DNA of 64,000 nucleotides from Symbiodinium natans (taxonomy: Eukaryota; Sar; Dinophyceae; Suessiales; Symbiodiniaceae): contig CAJNDS010002536.1 in NCBI GenBank assembly GCA_905221605.1, forward strand, positions 250,001 to 314,000. Direction: 5' to 3'. The stretch's first letter is position 1, and each line of letters opens with the position of its first letter. Of this stretch, positions 35,484 to 47,868 are shown piece after piece. The notes beneath the pieces were generated by a model. The model was given only the letters and a program-made list of their open reading frames with translations. It had not been told where the DNA came from and searched no databases. The position numbers and the translations under genes are program-made.

Positions 35484-36849
35484 CTTCTGCTCAAGCAGGA
35501 CAGGTCGCACTGAATCACTTGCGGTAGGAAGTCACGTCTGCACTGTCTCCCCTAGTACTGACTCGTAACATCACTAGTGCTGAGATGCGCTATTGCACGG
35601 TTGAGGTTGCCATTTCAATATCCCGGTTGTGATGATCCAAAACTGCTCGCTTCACGTTGCACTTAGTTTGCCTACTGAGCCTACTTGAGCCTAGATGAGC
35701 TGCTGAGAGGCTGTGGGGCAAAACTTTGGTATTCGGGTCCTGTCGGTGATTGGCCTACATGTGGAACGAGGATCACAGTGCTGCGGCCAGGACTCGACTG
35801 CTTGTCTGAGACATGCCGGATCTCCTCAGTAGCACGATCTTGCTAACCTCTGAACAATGCCAAGCCGTACGCGAACAGCGTCTAATTACAATCTACAAGA
35901 CCTCAGGGCACCTTCCCTCTCAAAGCCTTGCAATCGCCCTACACTTACATGTAAAGGAACCCACAAGTACCAAGGACAAAAACCACGAAGCGTCCCGGGC
36001 GTCCCTGACGAGGCACGGTCTTGCAGTAGCACCGCCCGGGCACCGAATCCGGCGCAGGCCACTCCGCCAAGTCCCAGCCCCGATCCGAACTCAAGGACGC
36101 TCAGGCCTGCCCAGGCTAACGGCAGCCCAGAGCTGGGTACGCGGCTTCGTACCCTCACAGGTTGTTTAGGGCGATGGGGCGGATTGGGCCCAGAAGTCAA
36201 GGAAAGGGCCAAGGAGCCGAAAAGACCAAAGTGAAACTGGAGGCCAAACAAGAATCTAAGGAGATGCAAAGATTGGCACCTCAGCCTTTCATGTGGATTT
36301 TTCACCGGGTTCCACAAAACGTGTGTGCATTGGAGTGCGGGCGCATGTTGTGCTGGTAGTTTCGATGCCACAGAGGCACACCAGCGCAGCAGTCCCAAAC
36401 CGGGAGTGCTTGAGCCTGCAGTCAGTCGGGGTCCTTTTATTGTAGGACCCCAATCACCGCACGACCACTAGACTGTGCCAGTGCCGCCTTCCATCGAAAC
36501 CACCGGCGGCTGAATCGCCAACCATCGTGCCTCGCGCTTGCAAGTCTATCCAGTTTACTGGAGTCGATGAAGGCAGCGAGAGTCGGTTGTTCCCGTCATT
36601 TTTATGCATGCCTGTGGAAAAGTATGACACACATGTAGTCGTGGGGTCAGACCTGCAAACATCTCCTCGCGTCTGTAAGGCTACAGTGATTCACCGGAGA
36701 TGCAGACTCCAAGCCACCCTTGCACACACCACATGGAAGCCCTTAATTCCCGCAGCTGGGACCCGCAAAAACCCCTGACATTCAACGCCGTTCCTACAGT
36801 ACACCATACAATCCACAGGGGCGAGCGACCCAGATTATGGACGCCGGCC
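35484..36849. other. No gene confidently recognised
   Basis: Both strands carry open frames of 118-170 codons over 35813-36398 with Pro-rich or hydrophobic composition, but neither shows exon structure or a family motif. Confidence 0.5.
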
Positions 36850-39180
36850 AGACAGTGTCTCCACCTTGGAGGATGTCTTTGGTGATGTTCGTCACCTCTG
36901 GAGAGCCGCCTTGGCAAATTGCTCGAAAGCTCGTGTACCCCAAGCAATTCACTGAAGGAGCCCCTCATTCGCCAGAATGGTGAACATCCGCATGTTGAGG
37001 TTCCCCCAAACCCTAACCCCTGAGTCTGTTTGCCTTCTTCCGCAGCCGGAGTGGTTGAGCTGTCTCCCACGCAATGAATCACATGAGCCTGGTTTTTGCG
37101 CTTTGCGCCACCCGCAGCTTTGCGAGGCCCCGGGAAAGCACGGACCGGGCGAGGCACGCCCCAAACTCCAAATCCAGCAACTTCTTCAGAGTTTATGGTG
37201 CCCACTGAGTGAGCATTGGGCCGGCAATGTGCAGGCCGCTTGGTTCAAAGGCTCTTACAAGAGCTCTTGTGCTCAAATTCTCCAAAGTCCTCGCACCCCT
37301 GCTGCCCATTCTGACACACATGAAGCTTCAAACTGAGGGGCGCAGCATCTCCTGGAAGCGACTTGCCGCACCCGGCACCTGGGACACGAAGATGCTGAAG
37401 GTGTCATTCAAAGGCACCTGCTTGTTAGTTTGCAGGGCGTTCGGTGCGGCTTTGTTCTTTTTTGTTTGGGGGAGGGGGGAGGGGGGGTGGCAGGCAGGAG
37501 TGCACAGGGGGTGGCGGGCGTTGGGTCGGAGTTGCTTTCCGCCTCTTTGGATGGTTGAGCGGCTGAGGTTCGGGAAGCCATTTATTGGCAGTTACAGGCA
37601 AAACCATGATGGCATTGACAAGTGTCTTCTCAGCCTTCCAGCCAAAGCTCATGCCTCAGGAAAGTCCCATGCCACCTCAAATTGACCCAGTCTAAAGAAG
37701 ACATGCCGCAGCCAGCCATCACAACGAGCCCCCAAGCGCCTCGAGCCATCCCATTGCCTCGCCACCCCCACCACCAACTCCATCGAATGCCTGCGCACAC
37801 AAGCCGAAGAAATCGAAGCTTGGCTTCTCAGGATCCTAATGACCCCATGTCCTACATTCGCAGCCACGCTCCTTGCGAATCTTTTGGTCAAGCCACCCAT
37901 TGCCGGGGCCTTGAGAGACTCTGGATCCGCAAACTTCTGAAGGCGTTCTCTGGCCTTGTCCACGCGCCTGCAGCTGTGGCTTTGAAGGTGGCATACCCTT
38001 GTTTTGCGGTATAGCAAGCGATACACCTTTTTGGGGTTCTTTCGGCATACTTTTTCTGGCAGCCAAGCAATCACTGCAATCAAAGCCTACCGTGGACATA
38101 CCCAGGATGGGTTCTGAGGTTCTGCTTTGAGCTGCCACCGTAAATGCGAAGCTCTTACAAAGGCAAACGCCAACAACAAGAAGCCATCAGCGCCTAAACC
38201 CTAAACCCTAAACCCTTTTTGCAACTGGACTCCTTGTTTCCTAAACCCTAAACCCTAAACCCTAAACCCTAAACCCTAAACTTGAGCATCAGCTAAGTCT
38301 CTCTTGGATCTGTGGAGGCAGTGGTATCTCAGGAGGCTCCGGCTCCTGAGTGTTCGGGAAATCCATGGAGACCCCTTGAATGTCCCTGTGTTTTCCCGTC
38401 ATGCTTTAAAAAGGTTGGGCTTCCGGGCGTGCATTTCTTGCGTGTGGGTGGGGGAACTGCTGCTGGCTTTGTGAATTTGGTGATGTAGGAAGTTGATCAT
38501 GGTTCGTTCTTTGATGCTCAGGGAAGAGCGGCTGAGGAGATGATGTTGGGACACCTCGAATGACCATGGGCCAGACATGGCTTCGCACGCCGAGGTGCAG
38601 CCCCTTGTTCATACTAGCAAAGGACTGCCCACTCTTGAGCGAAGGACCAACAAGAAGCAACCCGTGCAAACAACAAAAAAGAGAAGAGTAGAAGCTCAGC
38701 CGGGGAATGGCTCGAAGGTGACACGCAGGACTTGAGATCGGGCCACAGCCCTTTTTGAGGCTAACCTTGACCGAACCTTCTACCGAAAGCAACAGAGTGG
38801 CATGCAAAGCGGAATTGCTTCCAGTCCTCTGAAAACGCCCGTCCCCATGCGAACATGAAGAAGCTTAAGCTTAACATGCAGCATGCCATCCTCGTCCAAG
38901 CAGCCTCAACCTCCTCCTCCTCCAAAGGGGAATAGCCCATCTTCTGCATGTACTCCTCCAGAAGTGGGTCGTCAGCAGCCTCCCAGCGCGGGGGTCCACT
39001 CCATGCAAGGGCCTACAACTTCTAAGCTCACGGCTTTGCTCATTGTGGCGAGGCCAGTTCCCCCAAAAACCGGAACCCTAAACAAAAAGGCCTCCTCCTC
39101 TTCATCGACCACGCCCCAGTCATCCTCCAGCTCACCATCGATGTCCAGGTCAGCCACATCCTCAGGGAGCCAGCGGCTTC
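36850..39180 (-). CDS. Multi-exon gene with acidic N-terminal region, unknown
   Basis: Coding-like minus-strand segments in order: about 39170-39090 (DVADLDIDGELEDDW, then VVDEEEEA), 39000-38890 (AADDPLLEEYMQKMGYSPLE), 38640-38550 (SFASMNKGLHLGVRSHVWPM), 37970-37850 (VDKARERLQKFADPESLKAP and GGLTKRFARSVAANVG), 37640-37590 (AEKTLVNAIMVLP), 37425-37334 (VPLNDTFSIFVSQ, then FQEMLRPSV and a stop), 37315-37205 (RTLENLSTRALVRAFEPSG), about 37000-36960 (LNMRMFTILANEGLLQ) and 36905-36850 (PEVTNITKDILQGGDTVW). GT, GC and GA donors are available at most ends. The segments lie close together and in one direction, so one gene is likely, but joins were not proved and the family is unknown. Confidence 0.5.
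38193..38282. repeat. Two interstitial CCCTAAA blocks
   Basis: About three perfect CCCTAAA units at 38193-38215 and about six at 38240-38282, same orientation, separated by 25 bases of other sequence. They lie inside the predicted gene at 36850-39180, in a probable intron. Confidence 0.9.
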
Positions 39181-40047
39181 CGGCTTAGGATGCGAAGAAC
39201 ACGTTTGCAAAACCAGGGGCCAAAAGACCTTAAATGGAAGTTAAGTCCGCCAACGTCCGCCTTGCATGCCGACCGTCTATCCTCAAAACCCTGCGCCGAA
39301 ATCAAGAGGCCGCCTGGCGTGAACTATGGCACCCCTTTGGGTAGATTTTGGATTTGTTCCTTGATCCCCCGCTCACCCCTCCCCCTTCCCCCTCCCCATG
39401 CCGCCACACAAGCAAGCCTTGGGAGCAGCTTGAAGGGACACGCGCCGCGGAAGCGAACCTGCCGCGGCATGAGGCGTGATTCTGGATGGCTCGCGGTGAG
39501 CTGAGATGCTCCTCATGATCAAGGGGCTGTACAAGAGTGCTCTCCAGTAGTCGGGGGACCCTCAACCTGCAAACACTTGCAGCATAGCCAACACCTACCC
39601 TTAGCCCCAACTGAGCCCAACTGAGGCCCCTTAAGCCAAACAGTAAGCTCTCCCCCACGCTCTGGCAAGCCTTGGCCTGGTCCTAGCCATGGCAATGCGG
39701 GCTGCAGGCACCTCAGCCACCTTGCATGCACGTAGCGCAACGAGCGATCAAGTTGGAAGACTGGTTCGTAGAGTCTTCACAGAGGCTCCTGCGCTAAGGG
39801 GCATTTCATGTACGGGTACGGGTGGGGGGGGGGGGGGGGGGCATGGGCTAGCGGCACATCGATCTTAAAATTGACGGAAGCGACCTTGGCACAGTAAAAT
39901 CGTCATCTAGATCTTGAAGCACTAACGAAACCGTTCGCTCGCAGCAAGAACAAATTATGCCACTTTCTTCATAGTAACAGCTAAAGCCCAACAAGCTTCA
40001 CAATTTGCATGGTGTTCTCGGACGCTTCACGCAGGCGTGCCAGCGAG
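39181..40047. other. No gene recognised
   Basis: Frames on both strands are short and inconsistent. The region contains the poly-G tract at 39824-39841. Confidence 0.5.
39824..39841. repeat. Poly-G tract
   Basis: Uninterrupted G run of about 18 bases in sequence without a recognised gene. Confidence 0.9.
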
Positions 40048-40492
40048 TCAGCTAGGGGCTGGCTTGAATAAAGACCGAGCTTTTGCCAAAACCTCAATTT
40101 GTTGAAAGGGAGGAGCGGAAGCAGGTCCGGCAGCGGTTGGGGCCATAAAAGGAAATTCCCCCATGTTCCTGGACCCTAGGACCTCTAGGACCCCCAGCTG
40201 CTGTCCCAGATTCAAGCAAAGGATCGCCCAACCAGCTGCGAACTTGACACAGGCCTCTGCAGGGGACTTGCGAACGACCTGTCCTGTCCTGATGCACCTG
40301 GCAGAATCTAGCACCTGAGGTATTTGCAGCTACCTCGCAGCTCAATGAAACTGCTCCCTTGTTTTGAGAGGCGGATGAGAAGTCTCCATCGGTTTGCACG
40401 GGAGCGCCCTCGCAAGTAACCGTCAGCGACTGGAGCCTTGTCGGCCTGGTGACGCCCGGGTCGCTGCGCGCGCAGCATGGGCCCCAAAGCAT
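40048..40492 (-). CDS. Coding-like exons ending in a stop, unknown
   Basis: Two overlapping minus-strand frames look coding and probably represent adjoining exons: SLTVTCEGAPVQTDGDFSSA and AVSLSCEVAANTSGARFCQ (about 40450-40310), then KSPAEACVKFAAGWAILCLN and QQIEVLAKARSLFKPAPS with a stop at 40048. It could be the 3' end of the gene at 41826-43340. Family not recognised. Confidence 0.4.
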
Positions 40493-41825
40493 CGCAAGAG
40501 CTTACAAGGACGGATTCATACTGTCAGCCGTCTGCCTCATAGGGCCATTACCAGCTCCAGATCGCCCTCTGTCTTCTGCGCAGGGCACGTGAAATATTGC
40601 GTGCATCTTTGCCTTACGAACCTCCAGATTGTCGATGTTCATATGTTCAACGATGTGCTGTGCCCAGTACCCGTGTGCCCTGCAGGCCTAGCATGATTGT
40701 TTGTATCCGCTGCAAACCAAAAACCGAAGCTCCCGTACCCACTTACTGCACCTGTGGACGACAGCACAACCACCCTGTTTTTCAACCCGCGCTATGCAAC
40801 TGCCTGAAAGCATGCGACTGCGTCATCCTTCCAAAACAGCACCGTATCACGTGAACAAGTCTAGAATGCCCTAGCAGCGACAGCTCGAAATCACTCGTCA
40901 GGAGCAACGGAAAACGAGACCAACACACCAAGCTCATACAGACACCCTTGAACACGAGAAACACCTGCAGGGACAGCCCAACCACCCCTTTGCCTGGGCC
41001 TATAAACCTCGTGAGTCAGTTCTGGGCAGACAATAACCATGAATGCACATCCCCACAACAAGGAATATGTGCTTGGGACACGAGCCAGAGGAAAACCAAA
41101 GTTTCAGATTTTTTAAAGAACAAAAATAACAACGAAAAAACAAAAACACGACACTGCGCTGATGTCACTCGGCAGCTGGCCAGCCATTCCTCCTCCCTCT
41201 GCATCTGGGCACTCTCCCGGCCTCGGCGGCAAACATACATTTTACGAGTAGGAATCGTGTCTTGCGTCTGCACACATCCGTTTCCGATTGCTTCATTTCT
41301 CAGATTCGAAGGTGGGCACATGAGCTCAGACGGGTTGACCATGTGGGGTTTACAGTGCAGGTTCGATCTGCGCCTAATCTTTTGCCATTGAAGCTCTTCT
41401 GTCAATGCTTCGGAGAATGCACAACAATCAGGTGTTGTCGGCATCAACACCGCTATACGGACTAGTATTGTGCGCGGCAGACGCCAGCAGAAGGGGCGCT
41501 GCCGTGCAGGGTGAAGCGCCTAGTGCTCCACATGCAGAGAAGCAGGAAAAGCCGCCAACCGCGTGACTTACTGTGCCGGAAGGATGTGAACTGCAAACCT
41601 CATGCTGCGACTGTGAGGAGTCCGCGGGTGGCCGCTATCATCACTGCTACTCCGCATCATATTCACAGCTTTGGGGAGCTTGGGCGAACACTGCAGCTGG
41701 CGGGCTTATAGGGTTTTTATGAGCTTTGGGGCTGGGTACTCCAAGGGTCAGGTTTTTTTGGTTTGGCTTTTCTGTGGCGGCGGAACAAGCCTTACCAAAG
41801 AAAGGTTGTGGGCAAGTTGCGACTA

Positions 41826-43340
41826 CATCCAAGCACCCTTCTTCCTTGAGGAAATGCCAGGTGCACTTGGGCTGGCCGTGGTTGCGGCACTCAGGTCAAC
41901 GAAGCGAGATGTGCAAGATGGCATCTCTCTCCTGCGCAGGACTAATTGCAACGAATGTTTCTTCAAAGCTTCATCCTTCTTCCGGCAGATGGCACTTTGA
42001 CTCATGTATTCTACATTTGAAAAGGCCGCAGTTGGGTTGCCCTGCGAGGGCTCCTCGGCTTTCATGATACTCAAGTTTCTTCGGCGCGTAACACAGGCCC
42101 TCATCTCCTCTGGGGACAATCTCTTCCTCCAGCTACTGGAGTCGATGGTCTCGCCAATACTTCCCCTTTGCAGCGTTCCACTTCCTGCTGCGTTGCTGTG
42201 CTGTGCTCCAGCTTCACGACTCTCCACGCCAGTCGCCCCAGTGGCTTCTGAGCTTCTGGGGGGAGCGACTGGTCGTTGTCGCCCCCTTCAGGTACGTGTA
42301 TGTTGAGTACACTATCGCACAAGACAAAGACCTGCAGGTCACTTTTTGTCCATGGTCCTGACATGCATAGGCCTGCGAAGAGTAGATGGCACGTGTCCGG
42401 CTTTCGGACTCAAGCCGCTAATGGATACCACGCCTATTTCAATCGTGCTGCCGATAAGCGGAGGCTTCCCAGATCTTCTCGTCATTACCATGTGCGCTAG
42501 GCAGCGAAAAGGAAGTTTGAGAGCCCGAGTAAAGAACTTCTTAGCTCACCTTGGGGCACCCACCGAAGCACCCTGGCAGCAAAACAGAGACACCGCTCCG
42601 AACAGGGGCCGGCACGGGTTTGGGGTTTCGACTCCCACACTCGCACGCGGCAGGCAAGCCTTCGGATCAACGTCTGCTTCAACTTCCCTACTCATTGGGA
42701 AACCCATTGTCGAAGGTGCACGGGGTGTGGGGTTGGGGGGTTGTAGCATGCGCGGAGTACCCCTCAAACAAGATCAAGCAAACCAACAAACCCTAAAACC
42801 AAGAAGTCCGAACAAACAAAGCAACAACCAAGTCCCTGGACCCAACGTCCCATAATTTACTATATCTCCTGATGACCACCCAGGTGACCTCAAGTTGTGC
42901 ATTTTGGCCCAGTCCTGTCTCGAACTGCCCAGGGTGGTTTAGCTCCCAGTTGGCTAGGTAGATAGCTTCCGCGATGCGACCTGGTTGAAGGAAAGCCGGA
43001 ATAAATTCAGGAAGCCTTCCTCTTTGCCAAACCTGGGAAGATGATAGGTCCTGAAGCCTCATGTATGAAGCATCGTAATTGGACCAATGTCCGCAGCTAG
43101 GCATCCCTTTGACTTTCATCGATCTGTGTCTGCTGTAATCAACACTGGCGTGATCTCGTGCAGCTGCTAGAACCGTCTCTCCCGAAGATCAAGCCAGGTG
43201 TAGCTCCGCACTTCAGTCAGGGCACAGCCGGAGTTGGCGACCTGCAGCATCATGGCGCAGGGATAGCCAAAGTAGCAAAGTTCGGAGCCCTTCCGTGCGA
43301 CGCTTGCAAAGCCTGCACGCAACCCAGCCCGCAACTCCAA
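41826..43340 (-). CDS. Multi-exon gene, unknown function
   Basis: Segments on the minus strand: about 43340-43185 (GSELCYFGYPCAMMLQVANS), 43119-42889 (77 codons, MKVKGMPSCGHWSNYDASYM, GRIAEAIYLANWELNHPGQF, GT donor), 42331 onward (VFVLCDSVLNIHVPEGGDND; it joins in phase 0 to the previous exon) and about 42120-41826 (RKRLSPEEMRACVTRRRNLS, ICRKKDEALKKHSLQLVLRR). An AG lies four bases before the ATG at 43119, so this ATG may be a trans-spliced start; the exon just upstream would then belong to the previous gene. The last segment is basic. No domain is recognised. Confidence 0.5.
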
Positions 43341-43907
43341 GGACGGGGCTAGCACACAATGTGCACACCCCCCCCCCTCCCCCCTCCCCGGCCCCCTACC
43401 ACCGTTTGTCACCCTTTGCGCACACGCCGGGTGGCAAGCACATTTCTGCATGATCTAACGGCCCCGCTCACTGCGCGCGCGATCCATGCATGTGTTCTGC
43501 TACATCGGTCCTTTTTGGGTTTCTCGCGTAGGCAAGGCTTCGGCCTGCTCAGGGTCTTTGGGTTTACCACTTCGCATCTTCTTCAGCTCGTTCCCGCGCC
43601 GGGCTGAGCGCAGTTCATGACATGAACACGTGTTTTAGAAACAACAGGCCCAGGTTTGTTCTTCTACCGTGCCAGGCCTTCCTCAATTTAGTGCAATGCC
43701 AGCTAAAAAAGTCTAACTCAAGAGACTCAAGAGCATCCTGACAGTAAATGTAAGGGTGCTGGAATATTCGTGGTTAATCTTGCTGTCTGCTATCGCGAGG
43801 GCCGGAATCTGGAACTAAACTAATGTTTATCTCAACCTGTTGATGTATTCCGTGGAGTTAACAAGGGAATGAAACATTCAGCGCCCCATGTAACGGACTT
43901 GGCTTAA

Positions 43908-44530
43908 TCAACCTATCCCGACAAGACAGCAAACGGGGTGGAGCAGGAACGCTGCATGGGAAAGTTTCAGTTTCTGAAGAGCCGCGGCAGAATCGAATGT
44001 GGTGTCCAAGAAGCGGTCCTTCATTTCCCTCACTCTGGTATATTCAATCTCCATCAATGGAGATATCGGGCTATTTGACTGGGAACTTCTAGTCATACAG
44101 TTGCACAACGTCATGAACTTCGAGTTTGGCAATCCCTGCTGCCTCAGATTTAAATGTTGGAAGATTTATGGGCGTTACGTAGAGTTCTGGACAGCTTGTC
44201 CCTCTTGTCTGTCGACATCAGGATTTTGATTTCCGAACAAACTAGGTACTGTTCAAAGGGGGTGAGCGAAAAAATGGTTGCAACCTGTGCGAAAAAAACC
44301 AATTTCTTTGTGACCACCTGCCCACGACCCTTTTCAGCGCACTTACTGGCCATCCGGGAAAGGTCGGGAGAACATGCCTGTAAAGTGTAGTAGAAGACCT
44401 GAATGATTGAGCCCAGGCAGATCTCAATAGATTTGGAGGCATTGAGCACGGTGCAAGGTAGCATGAGCATCAGCAAAGCAGAAGTACTCCTGCCCAGGAA
44501 GCCGCCTTGAGTTTCGAATAACGTAAGCAA
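43908..44530 (-). CDS. Possible membrane-associated protein exons, unknown
   Basis: One frame from 44530 reads through a hydrophobic stretch (SALLMLMLPCTVLNAS) and YYTLQACSPDLSRMASKCA. A second frame ending at 43908 reads EYTRVREMKDRFLDTTFDSA and AALQKLKLSHAAFL. They are likely separate exons of one gene. Splice sites and family are unresolved. Confidence 0.38.
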
Positions 44531-45142
44531 GGCACTTCAAGAGATTGAACCTCAAGCCTACAGCGCAGCCCTCCTACAGGAGCAATCCAATACCAACTTC
44601 ATCCCCTTATCATTCATCCCTATATAGATACAACTTGTCATAAAAGACCAACCGAGAGAATTCCATGGCATCGAAACCCGAAAGTGTCCATGGCTGAGCT
44701 AGCAGCCATGATAATCGCCACCGCGCGCGCCGCGAAGTAGAGCTGACGAAATGGGGCCATTTTTGGCCTGGCTACACTGGGGCTTCGTGTTTGCAGGAGG
44801 CTCTGGAGTTGTAACTGAGAACCTCATAGAATTCCTATACAGGTCTTTGCATGTCAGAAACAGGGATGGTATGGTAGGAGCCGGAGCCCACAGCCTCCTC
44901 AATCCTTTTCGGGGGTAACGCGTGGAAGCAGACATACGCGTCATGGGGCAGTGTTTCTGCTTTCGGGCACTGCGGTCACGGCTTCCTTTTTTGAGATGGG
45001 TATGGGGCTTATAGATTTTGGGGTGCTTCGTCAATTTTTCTGATTCTCACGCCAGCAGCTCTAAGTTCTTCAGGCAGTCGGAACCTGAAACCCGGGTCCT
45101 TGGGCATGTCAAGCAAGACCCACCAACAGCCACATGCTTCGC

Positions 45143-45772
45143 CTAGACCCAGATCCCACCCTTTGTCTCCCAAAATCCTGCACCAAGATTTCTCAATGCT
45201 CTATGAGACGCGTTTTGATCACGGCCGAGTTCCTGAGTAGCAGAATGCTTCAAAGGCTGTGCCGAAGACTGGCTTTCCATTGCACATGACATCTGCAGCA
45301 GCTTGGGTCCCCCCATGGATTCTGATGACAAGCGCCGACTTCCCTTCCGGTTCAGGTGGCGGCGTGGCATCGGCGCCCCCGGACAGCCTAAACCCAGCGT
45401 TACACGATGGCGTCGACTAGGACTCATGGGGGCCTTCTCGAGCCTGTAATGCCCGTTCACGTTCATCAGCCAAAATGATAGCCACGTCTCAGAGCCAGCA
45501 TGATGTGGGCAAACAAGCACCTCAGCTCTCAAACCACCCCATCTCCCGCAGTGAACAAGCCAAAGATCCTTGGCCGTCTGAACTTTTGCATCACTTTGGA
45601 GGTTTAAGGCCCAGTACGGTGCATTGAAGGGGTTTCGTCGTTCAGATTGACTGTCTTCGCTTGGCCATTGAGCATACCAAAAACAAAACGGCAGCAATGA
45701 AAACCCTTCCTTCGTGCCGTAACAACTTGTGATGTTGTTTTGCACGTAGGAATCCCATGTGTCATGGCTGCG
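45143..45772 (-). CDS. Long open exon, about 205 residues, unknown
   Basis: A minus-strand frame open from about 45772 to a stop at 45143, entering without an ATG (SHDTWDSYVQNNITSCYG). It has coding-like composition throughout, with aromatic stretches (FSLLPFCFWYAQWP, PFNAPYWALNLQSDAKVQT) and a basic, Ser-rich second half. An overlapping frame (PFENLSKSLASAAMTHGI) just upstream may be the preceding exon, and VMSNAINDFLPCLRLVT near 45990-45940 another. Not recognised; one of the longest uninterrupted minus-strand frames here. Confidence 0.48.
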   Translation of the reverse strand, partial: RSHDTWDSYVQNNITSCYGTKEGFSLLPFCFWYAQWPSEDSQSERRNPFNAPYWALNLQSDAKVQTAKDLWLVHCGRWGGLRAEVLVCPHHAGSETWLSFWLMNVNGHYRLEKAPMSPSRRHRVTLGLGCPGAPMPRRHLNRKGSRRLSSESMGGPKLLQMSCAMESQSSAQPLKHSATQELGRDQNASHRALRNLGAGFWETKGGIWV

Positions 45773-46317
45773 CTTGCCAGCGACTTGGACAAATTTTCAA
45801 AGGGCTGGGGACACGACACGGAGTGAAGCGGGCTTTGGCGCTTGCGCAATAACAGTAATCATACTGAACATCGAGCAGACCAATCTTGCATGTCATCAGG
45901 TTGACAACGCGAACAAAAAACCCGGAAGACCTTGTGACAAGCCGAAGGCACGGCAGGAAGTCATTGATGGCGTTGGACATTACCTGAGTCATGAGTTTTT
46001 TGTTGGGGAATGTGGAGCTCAGGTTCAGCGTTCTCAGGACTCAGGATCAACACCCCTCTCCTGAAGACTATTACGCATCTGTCCCTGACGCAACAACATA
46101 GTTTCTTCTGTTAGAAAGACGGTGTGACCCGTAGTTGTGCAATAGCTTTCTTCGCAATGCCTGTAACGGGGAGCGGTCGTCGAGGCTCAGCCGGGAACGA
46201 TGCCTCGAACTGCAAAAGCCTCATCCCTCAACATGCCGAAGGGATGGGGGCGACGTGGCGCCACGTTTTCAACCGTTCAACCCTTAGGGTAAAATGGCCG
46301 TGCAAACATCACGAGCA

Positions 46318-46480
46318 TCAGTGGAAGCATGCAGGCCAGGATGCAATGGCCTGACCCACATTAGCGTGCAACGACATGGCCGTCAATGCGATGGTCACCG
46401 TGTAGAACTTAGCTTTGGCAAATTTGGAGTCAAGCGCTTGGTTCAGAGGGAGGGGGCGATCTTCAAGGGCCAACCCAACT
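46318..46480 (-). CDS. Coding-like exon with hydrophobic segment, unknown
   Basis: The minus-strand frame reads LEDRPLPLNQALDSKFAKAK followed by the hydrophobic FYTVTIALTAMSLHANVGQA and a stop at 46318. It could be a C-terminal exon with a membrane segment. No partner exon was joined. Confidence 0.33.
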
Positions 46481-46761
46481 CGGAACCTGAGAACCGAAGA
46501 CGAAACGCTCTGCCCCAAGCCGGCCCTGCACCCAGTCTGGCCCTCCCTACACAGTCTGGACCAATCTGTGCAAAGTAGCGCTGAGTGCCGAGGCCAAGCA
46601 GTAGATCCTTGCAGGATGGGGGATGATGGGAGTTTCTTGTGGCTAGTTGGTTGCCCCAACCCTAAAATTCAGGACCCTGCCAGTGTCGCGTGATTGTCAG
46701 AAGGTCGATTTGATGAGGGTTGGGGCAGCCAAGCAACATTGTCAAGTCTTTGGGTTCCGGT

Positions 46762-47286
46762 TCATGTGGATTTGCACCGGTTTCGAAGTGTGCTGCCACA
46801 AGCCATGGAGATTGCAAAGTCAGGAAATGGTAAGAGTGTTTGCATTGTTTGTTGGTTTTTTGGCTGTTGCTGCGCCTGTTGCAGCTTAGAACCTGCTGCC
46901 GCGAGGTGCTTTGTGCTGTTGCTGCAGGCCGGGTTGCTAGACTTCTTTGCTATTGCTGCAGGGCGCTCTTTGATTTTCGTGTTTGCCGCTGCTGCAGGCG
47001 GCGCTGCCGCCGCCGCCGCCGCTGCTGGGGCGGCGGCTGCGGCGCATTCTTTTCGTGCTGTCGTCACGGGCGTGCTCACTCCCTTACTAGCTGGCGCGTG
47101 CTGTTTTTGCAGTGGAAGTGGGGCGCGCTCTTGTTGCGGCAGGGCACGTTTTTGTTTGGCCGTTGCTGTGGTCTGCGCGCTTTGCTTTGCGGTCGCCGCG
47201 GTCCGCGATAACATGCGACAACACCATGTACCAGCAAGACCGTCCAAAGCATCAAAGCAGCATGCCCTCGAGCACCCCGCTGCCAT
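46762..47286 (-). other. Low-complexity Ala/Gln/Lys frame over degenerate repeats
   Basis: A 174-codon minus-strand open frame over GC-rich degenerate repeats built on gctgctgcag-type units. It is rich in Ala, Gln, Lys and Thr with an eight-Ala run. The plus strand of the same interval is open too (206 codons), as expected for stop-poor repeats, so coding is doubtful. The last part (LPFPDFAISMACGSTLRNR) looks less repetitive and might be a true exon. Confidence 0.4.
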
Positions 47287-47746
47287 AACCCAACTACAGA
47301 AGCCTTATAATTAGTTCATCATTCCAGACCTGGGCATCTTCCTCCTGCGCTTTTCCGATCCCAGCTTCAGCTACTTGCGGGGGCCCTCAAGTGCTGGACT
47401 TGCCCTGAATCTTCCCCAAATCTGGGGCACATGATGAAGATGGTGCCGCTGAGCGTGAAACGTCCGGCCTGGGGGCTTCGTTGGTTCTTCGAGCGGACTC
47501 CGCCGAAAAAAAGACCCACTTAGAGCTCGCAGAGCCCTATAGTTGGCCATAACCCATACACCTCAGTACAACTACAGGGCCTAACCTTGCAGCACCTGGC
47601 AAAAAAGCGAACGACCTGAGCAGAGCAAGCCCCAGACTACAGGTAGCCTAAGGTGTTCCACCTATCAGAAATTCGACTCGCATTCGTTGCAACAACCAAG
47701 AAAATACCTTGCACAACATATAAAATCGTCCACAATCTCATGGGGC

Positions 47747-47868
47747 CTGCTCGAGCTCCTTCTTGCTTGCGCGCGTACCGGGGCTGTCGTTGAGGACGGC
47801 CAAGAAGGTCAGCCCAAACTGCTCGTCCTGTGCGGTTTGGGCTTCCTTCATTGGATCCTTTTTGCCGC
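47747..47868 (-). CDS. Internal exon, unknown gene
   Basis: A clean 122-nt exon model: acceptor CTAG|GC, frame KKDPMKEAQTAQDEQFGLTF then LAVLNDSPGTRASKKELEQ, and donor CAG|GCCC (a GC donor). An overlapping longer frame on the same strand is less coding-like. The neighbouring exons were not identified. Confidence 0.5.

Noticed and set aside
44699-45034. Minus-strand frame of 111 codons
   Set aside because: Basic and Pro-rich with no motif or exon partner; support too weak for a gene call.
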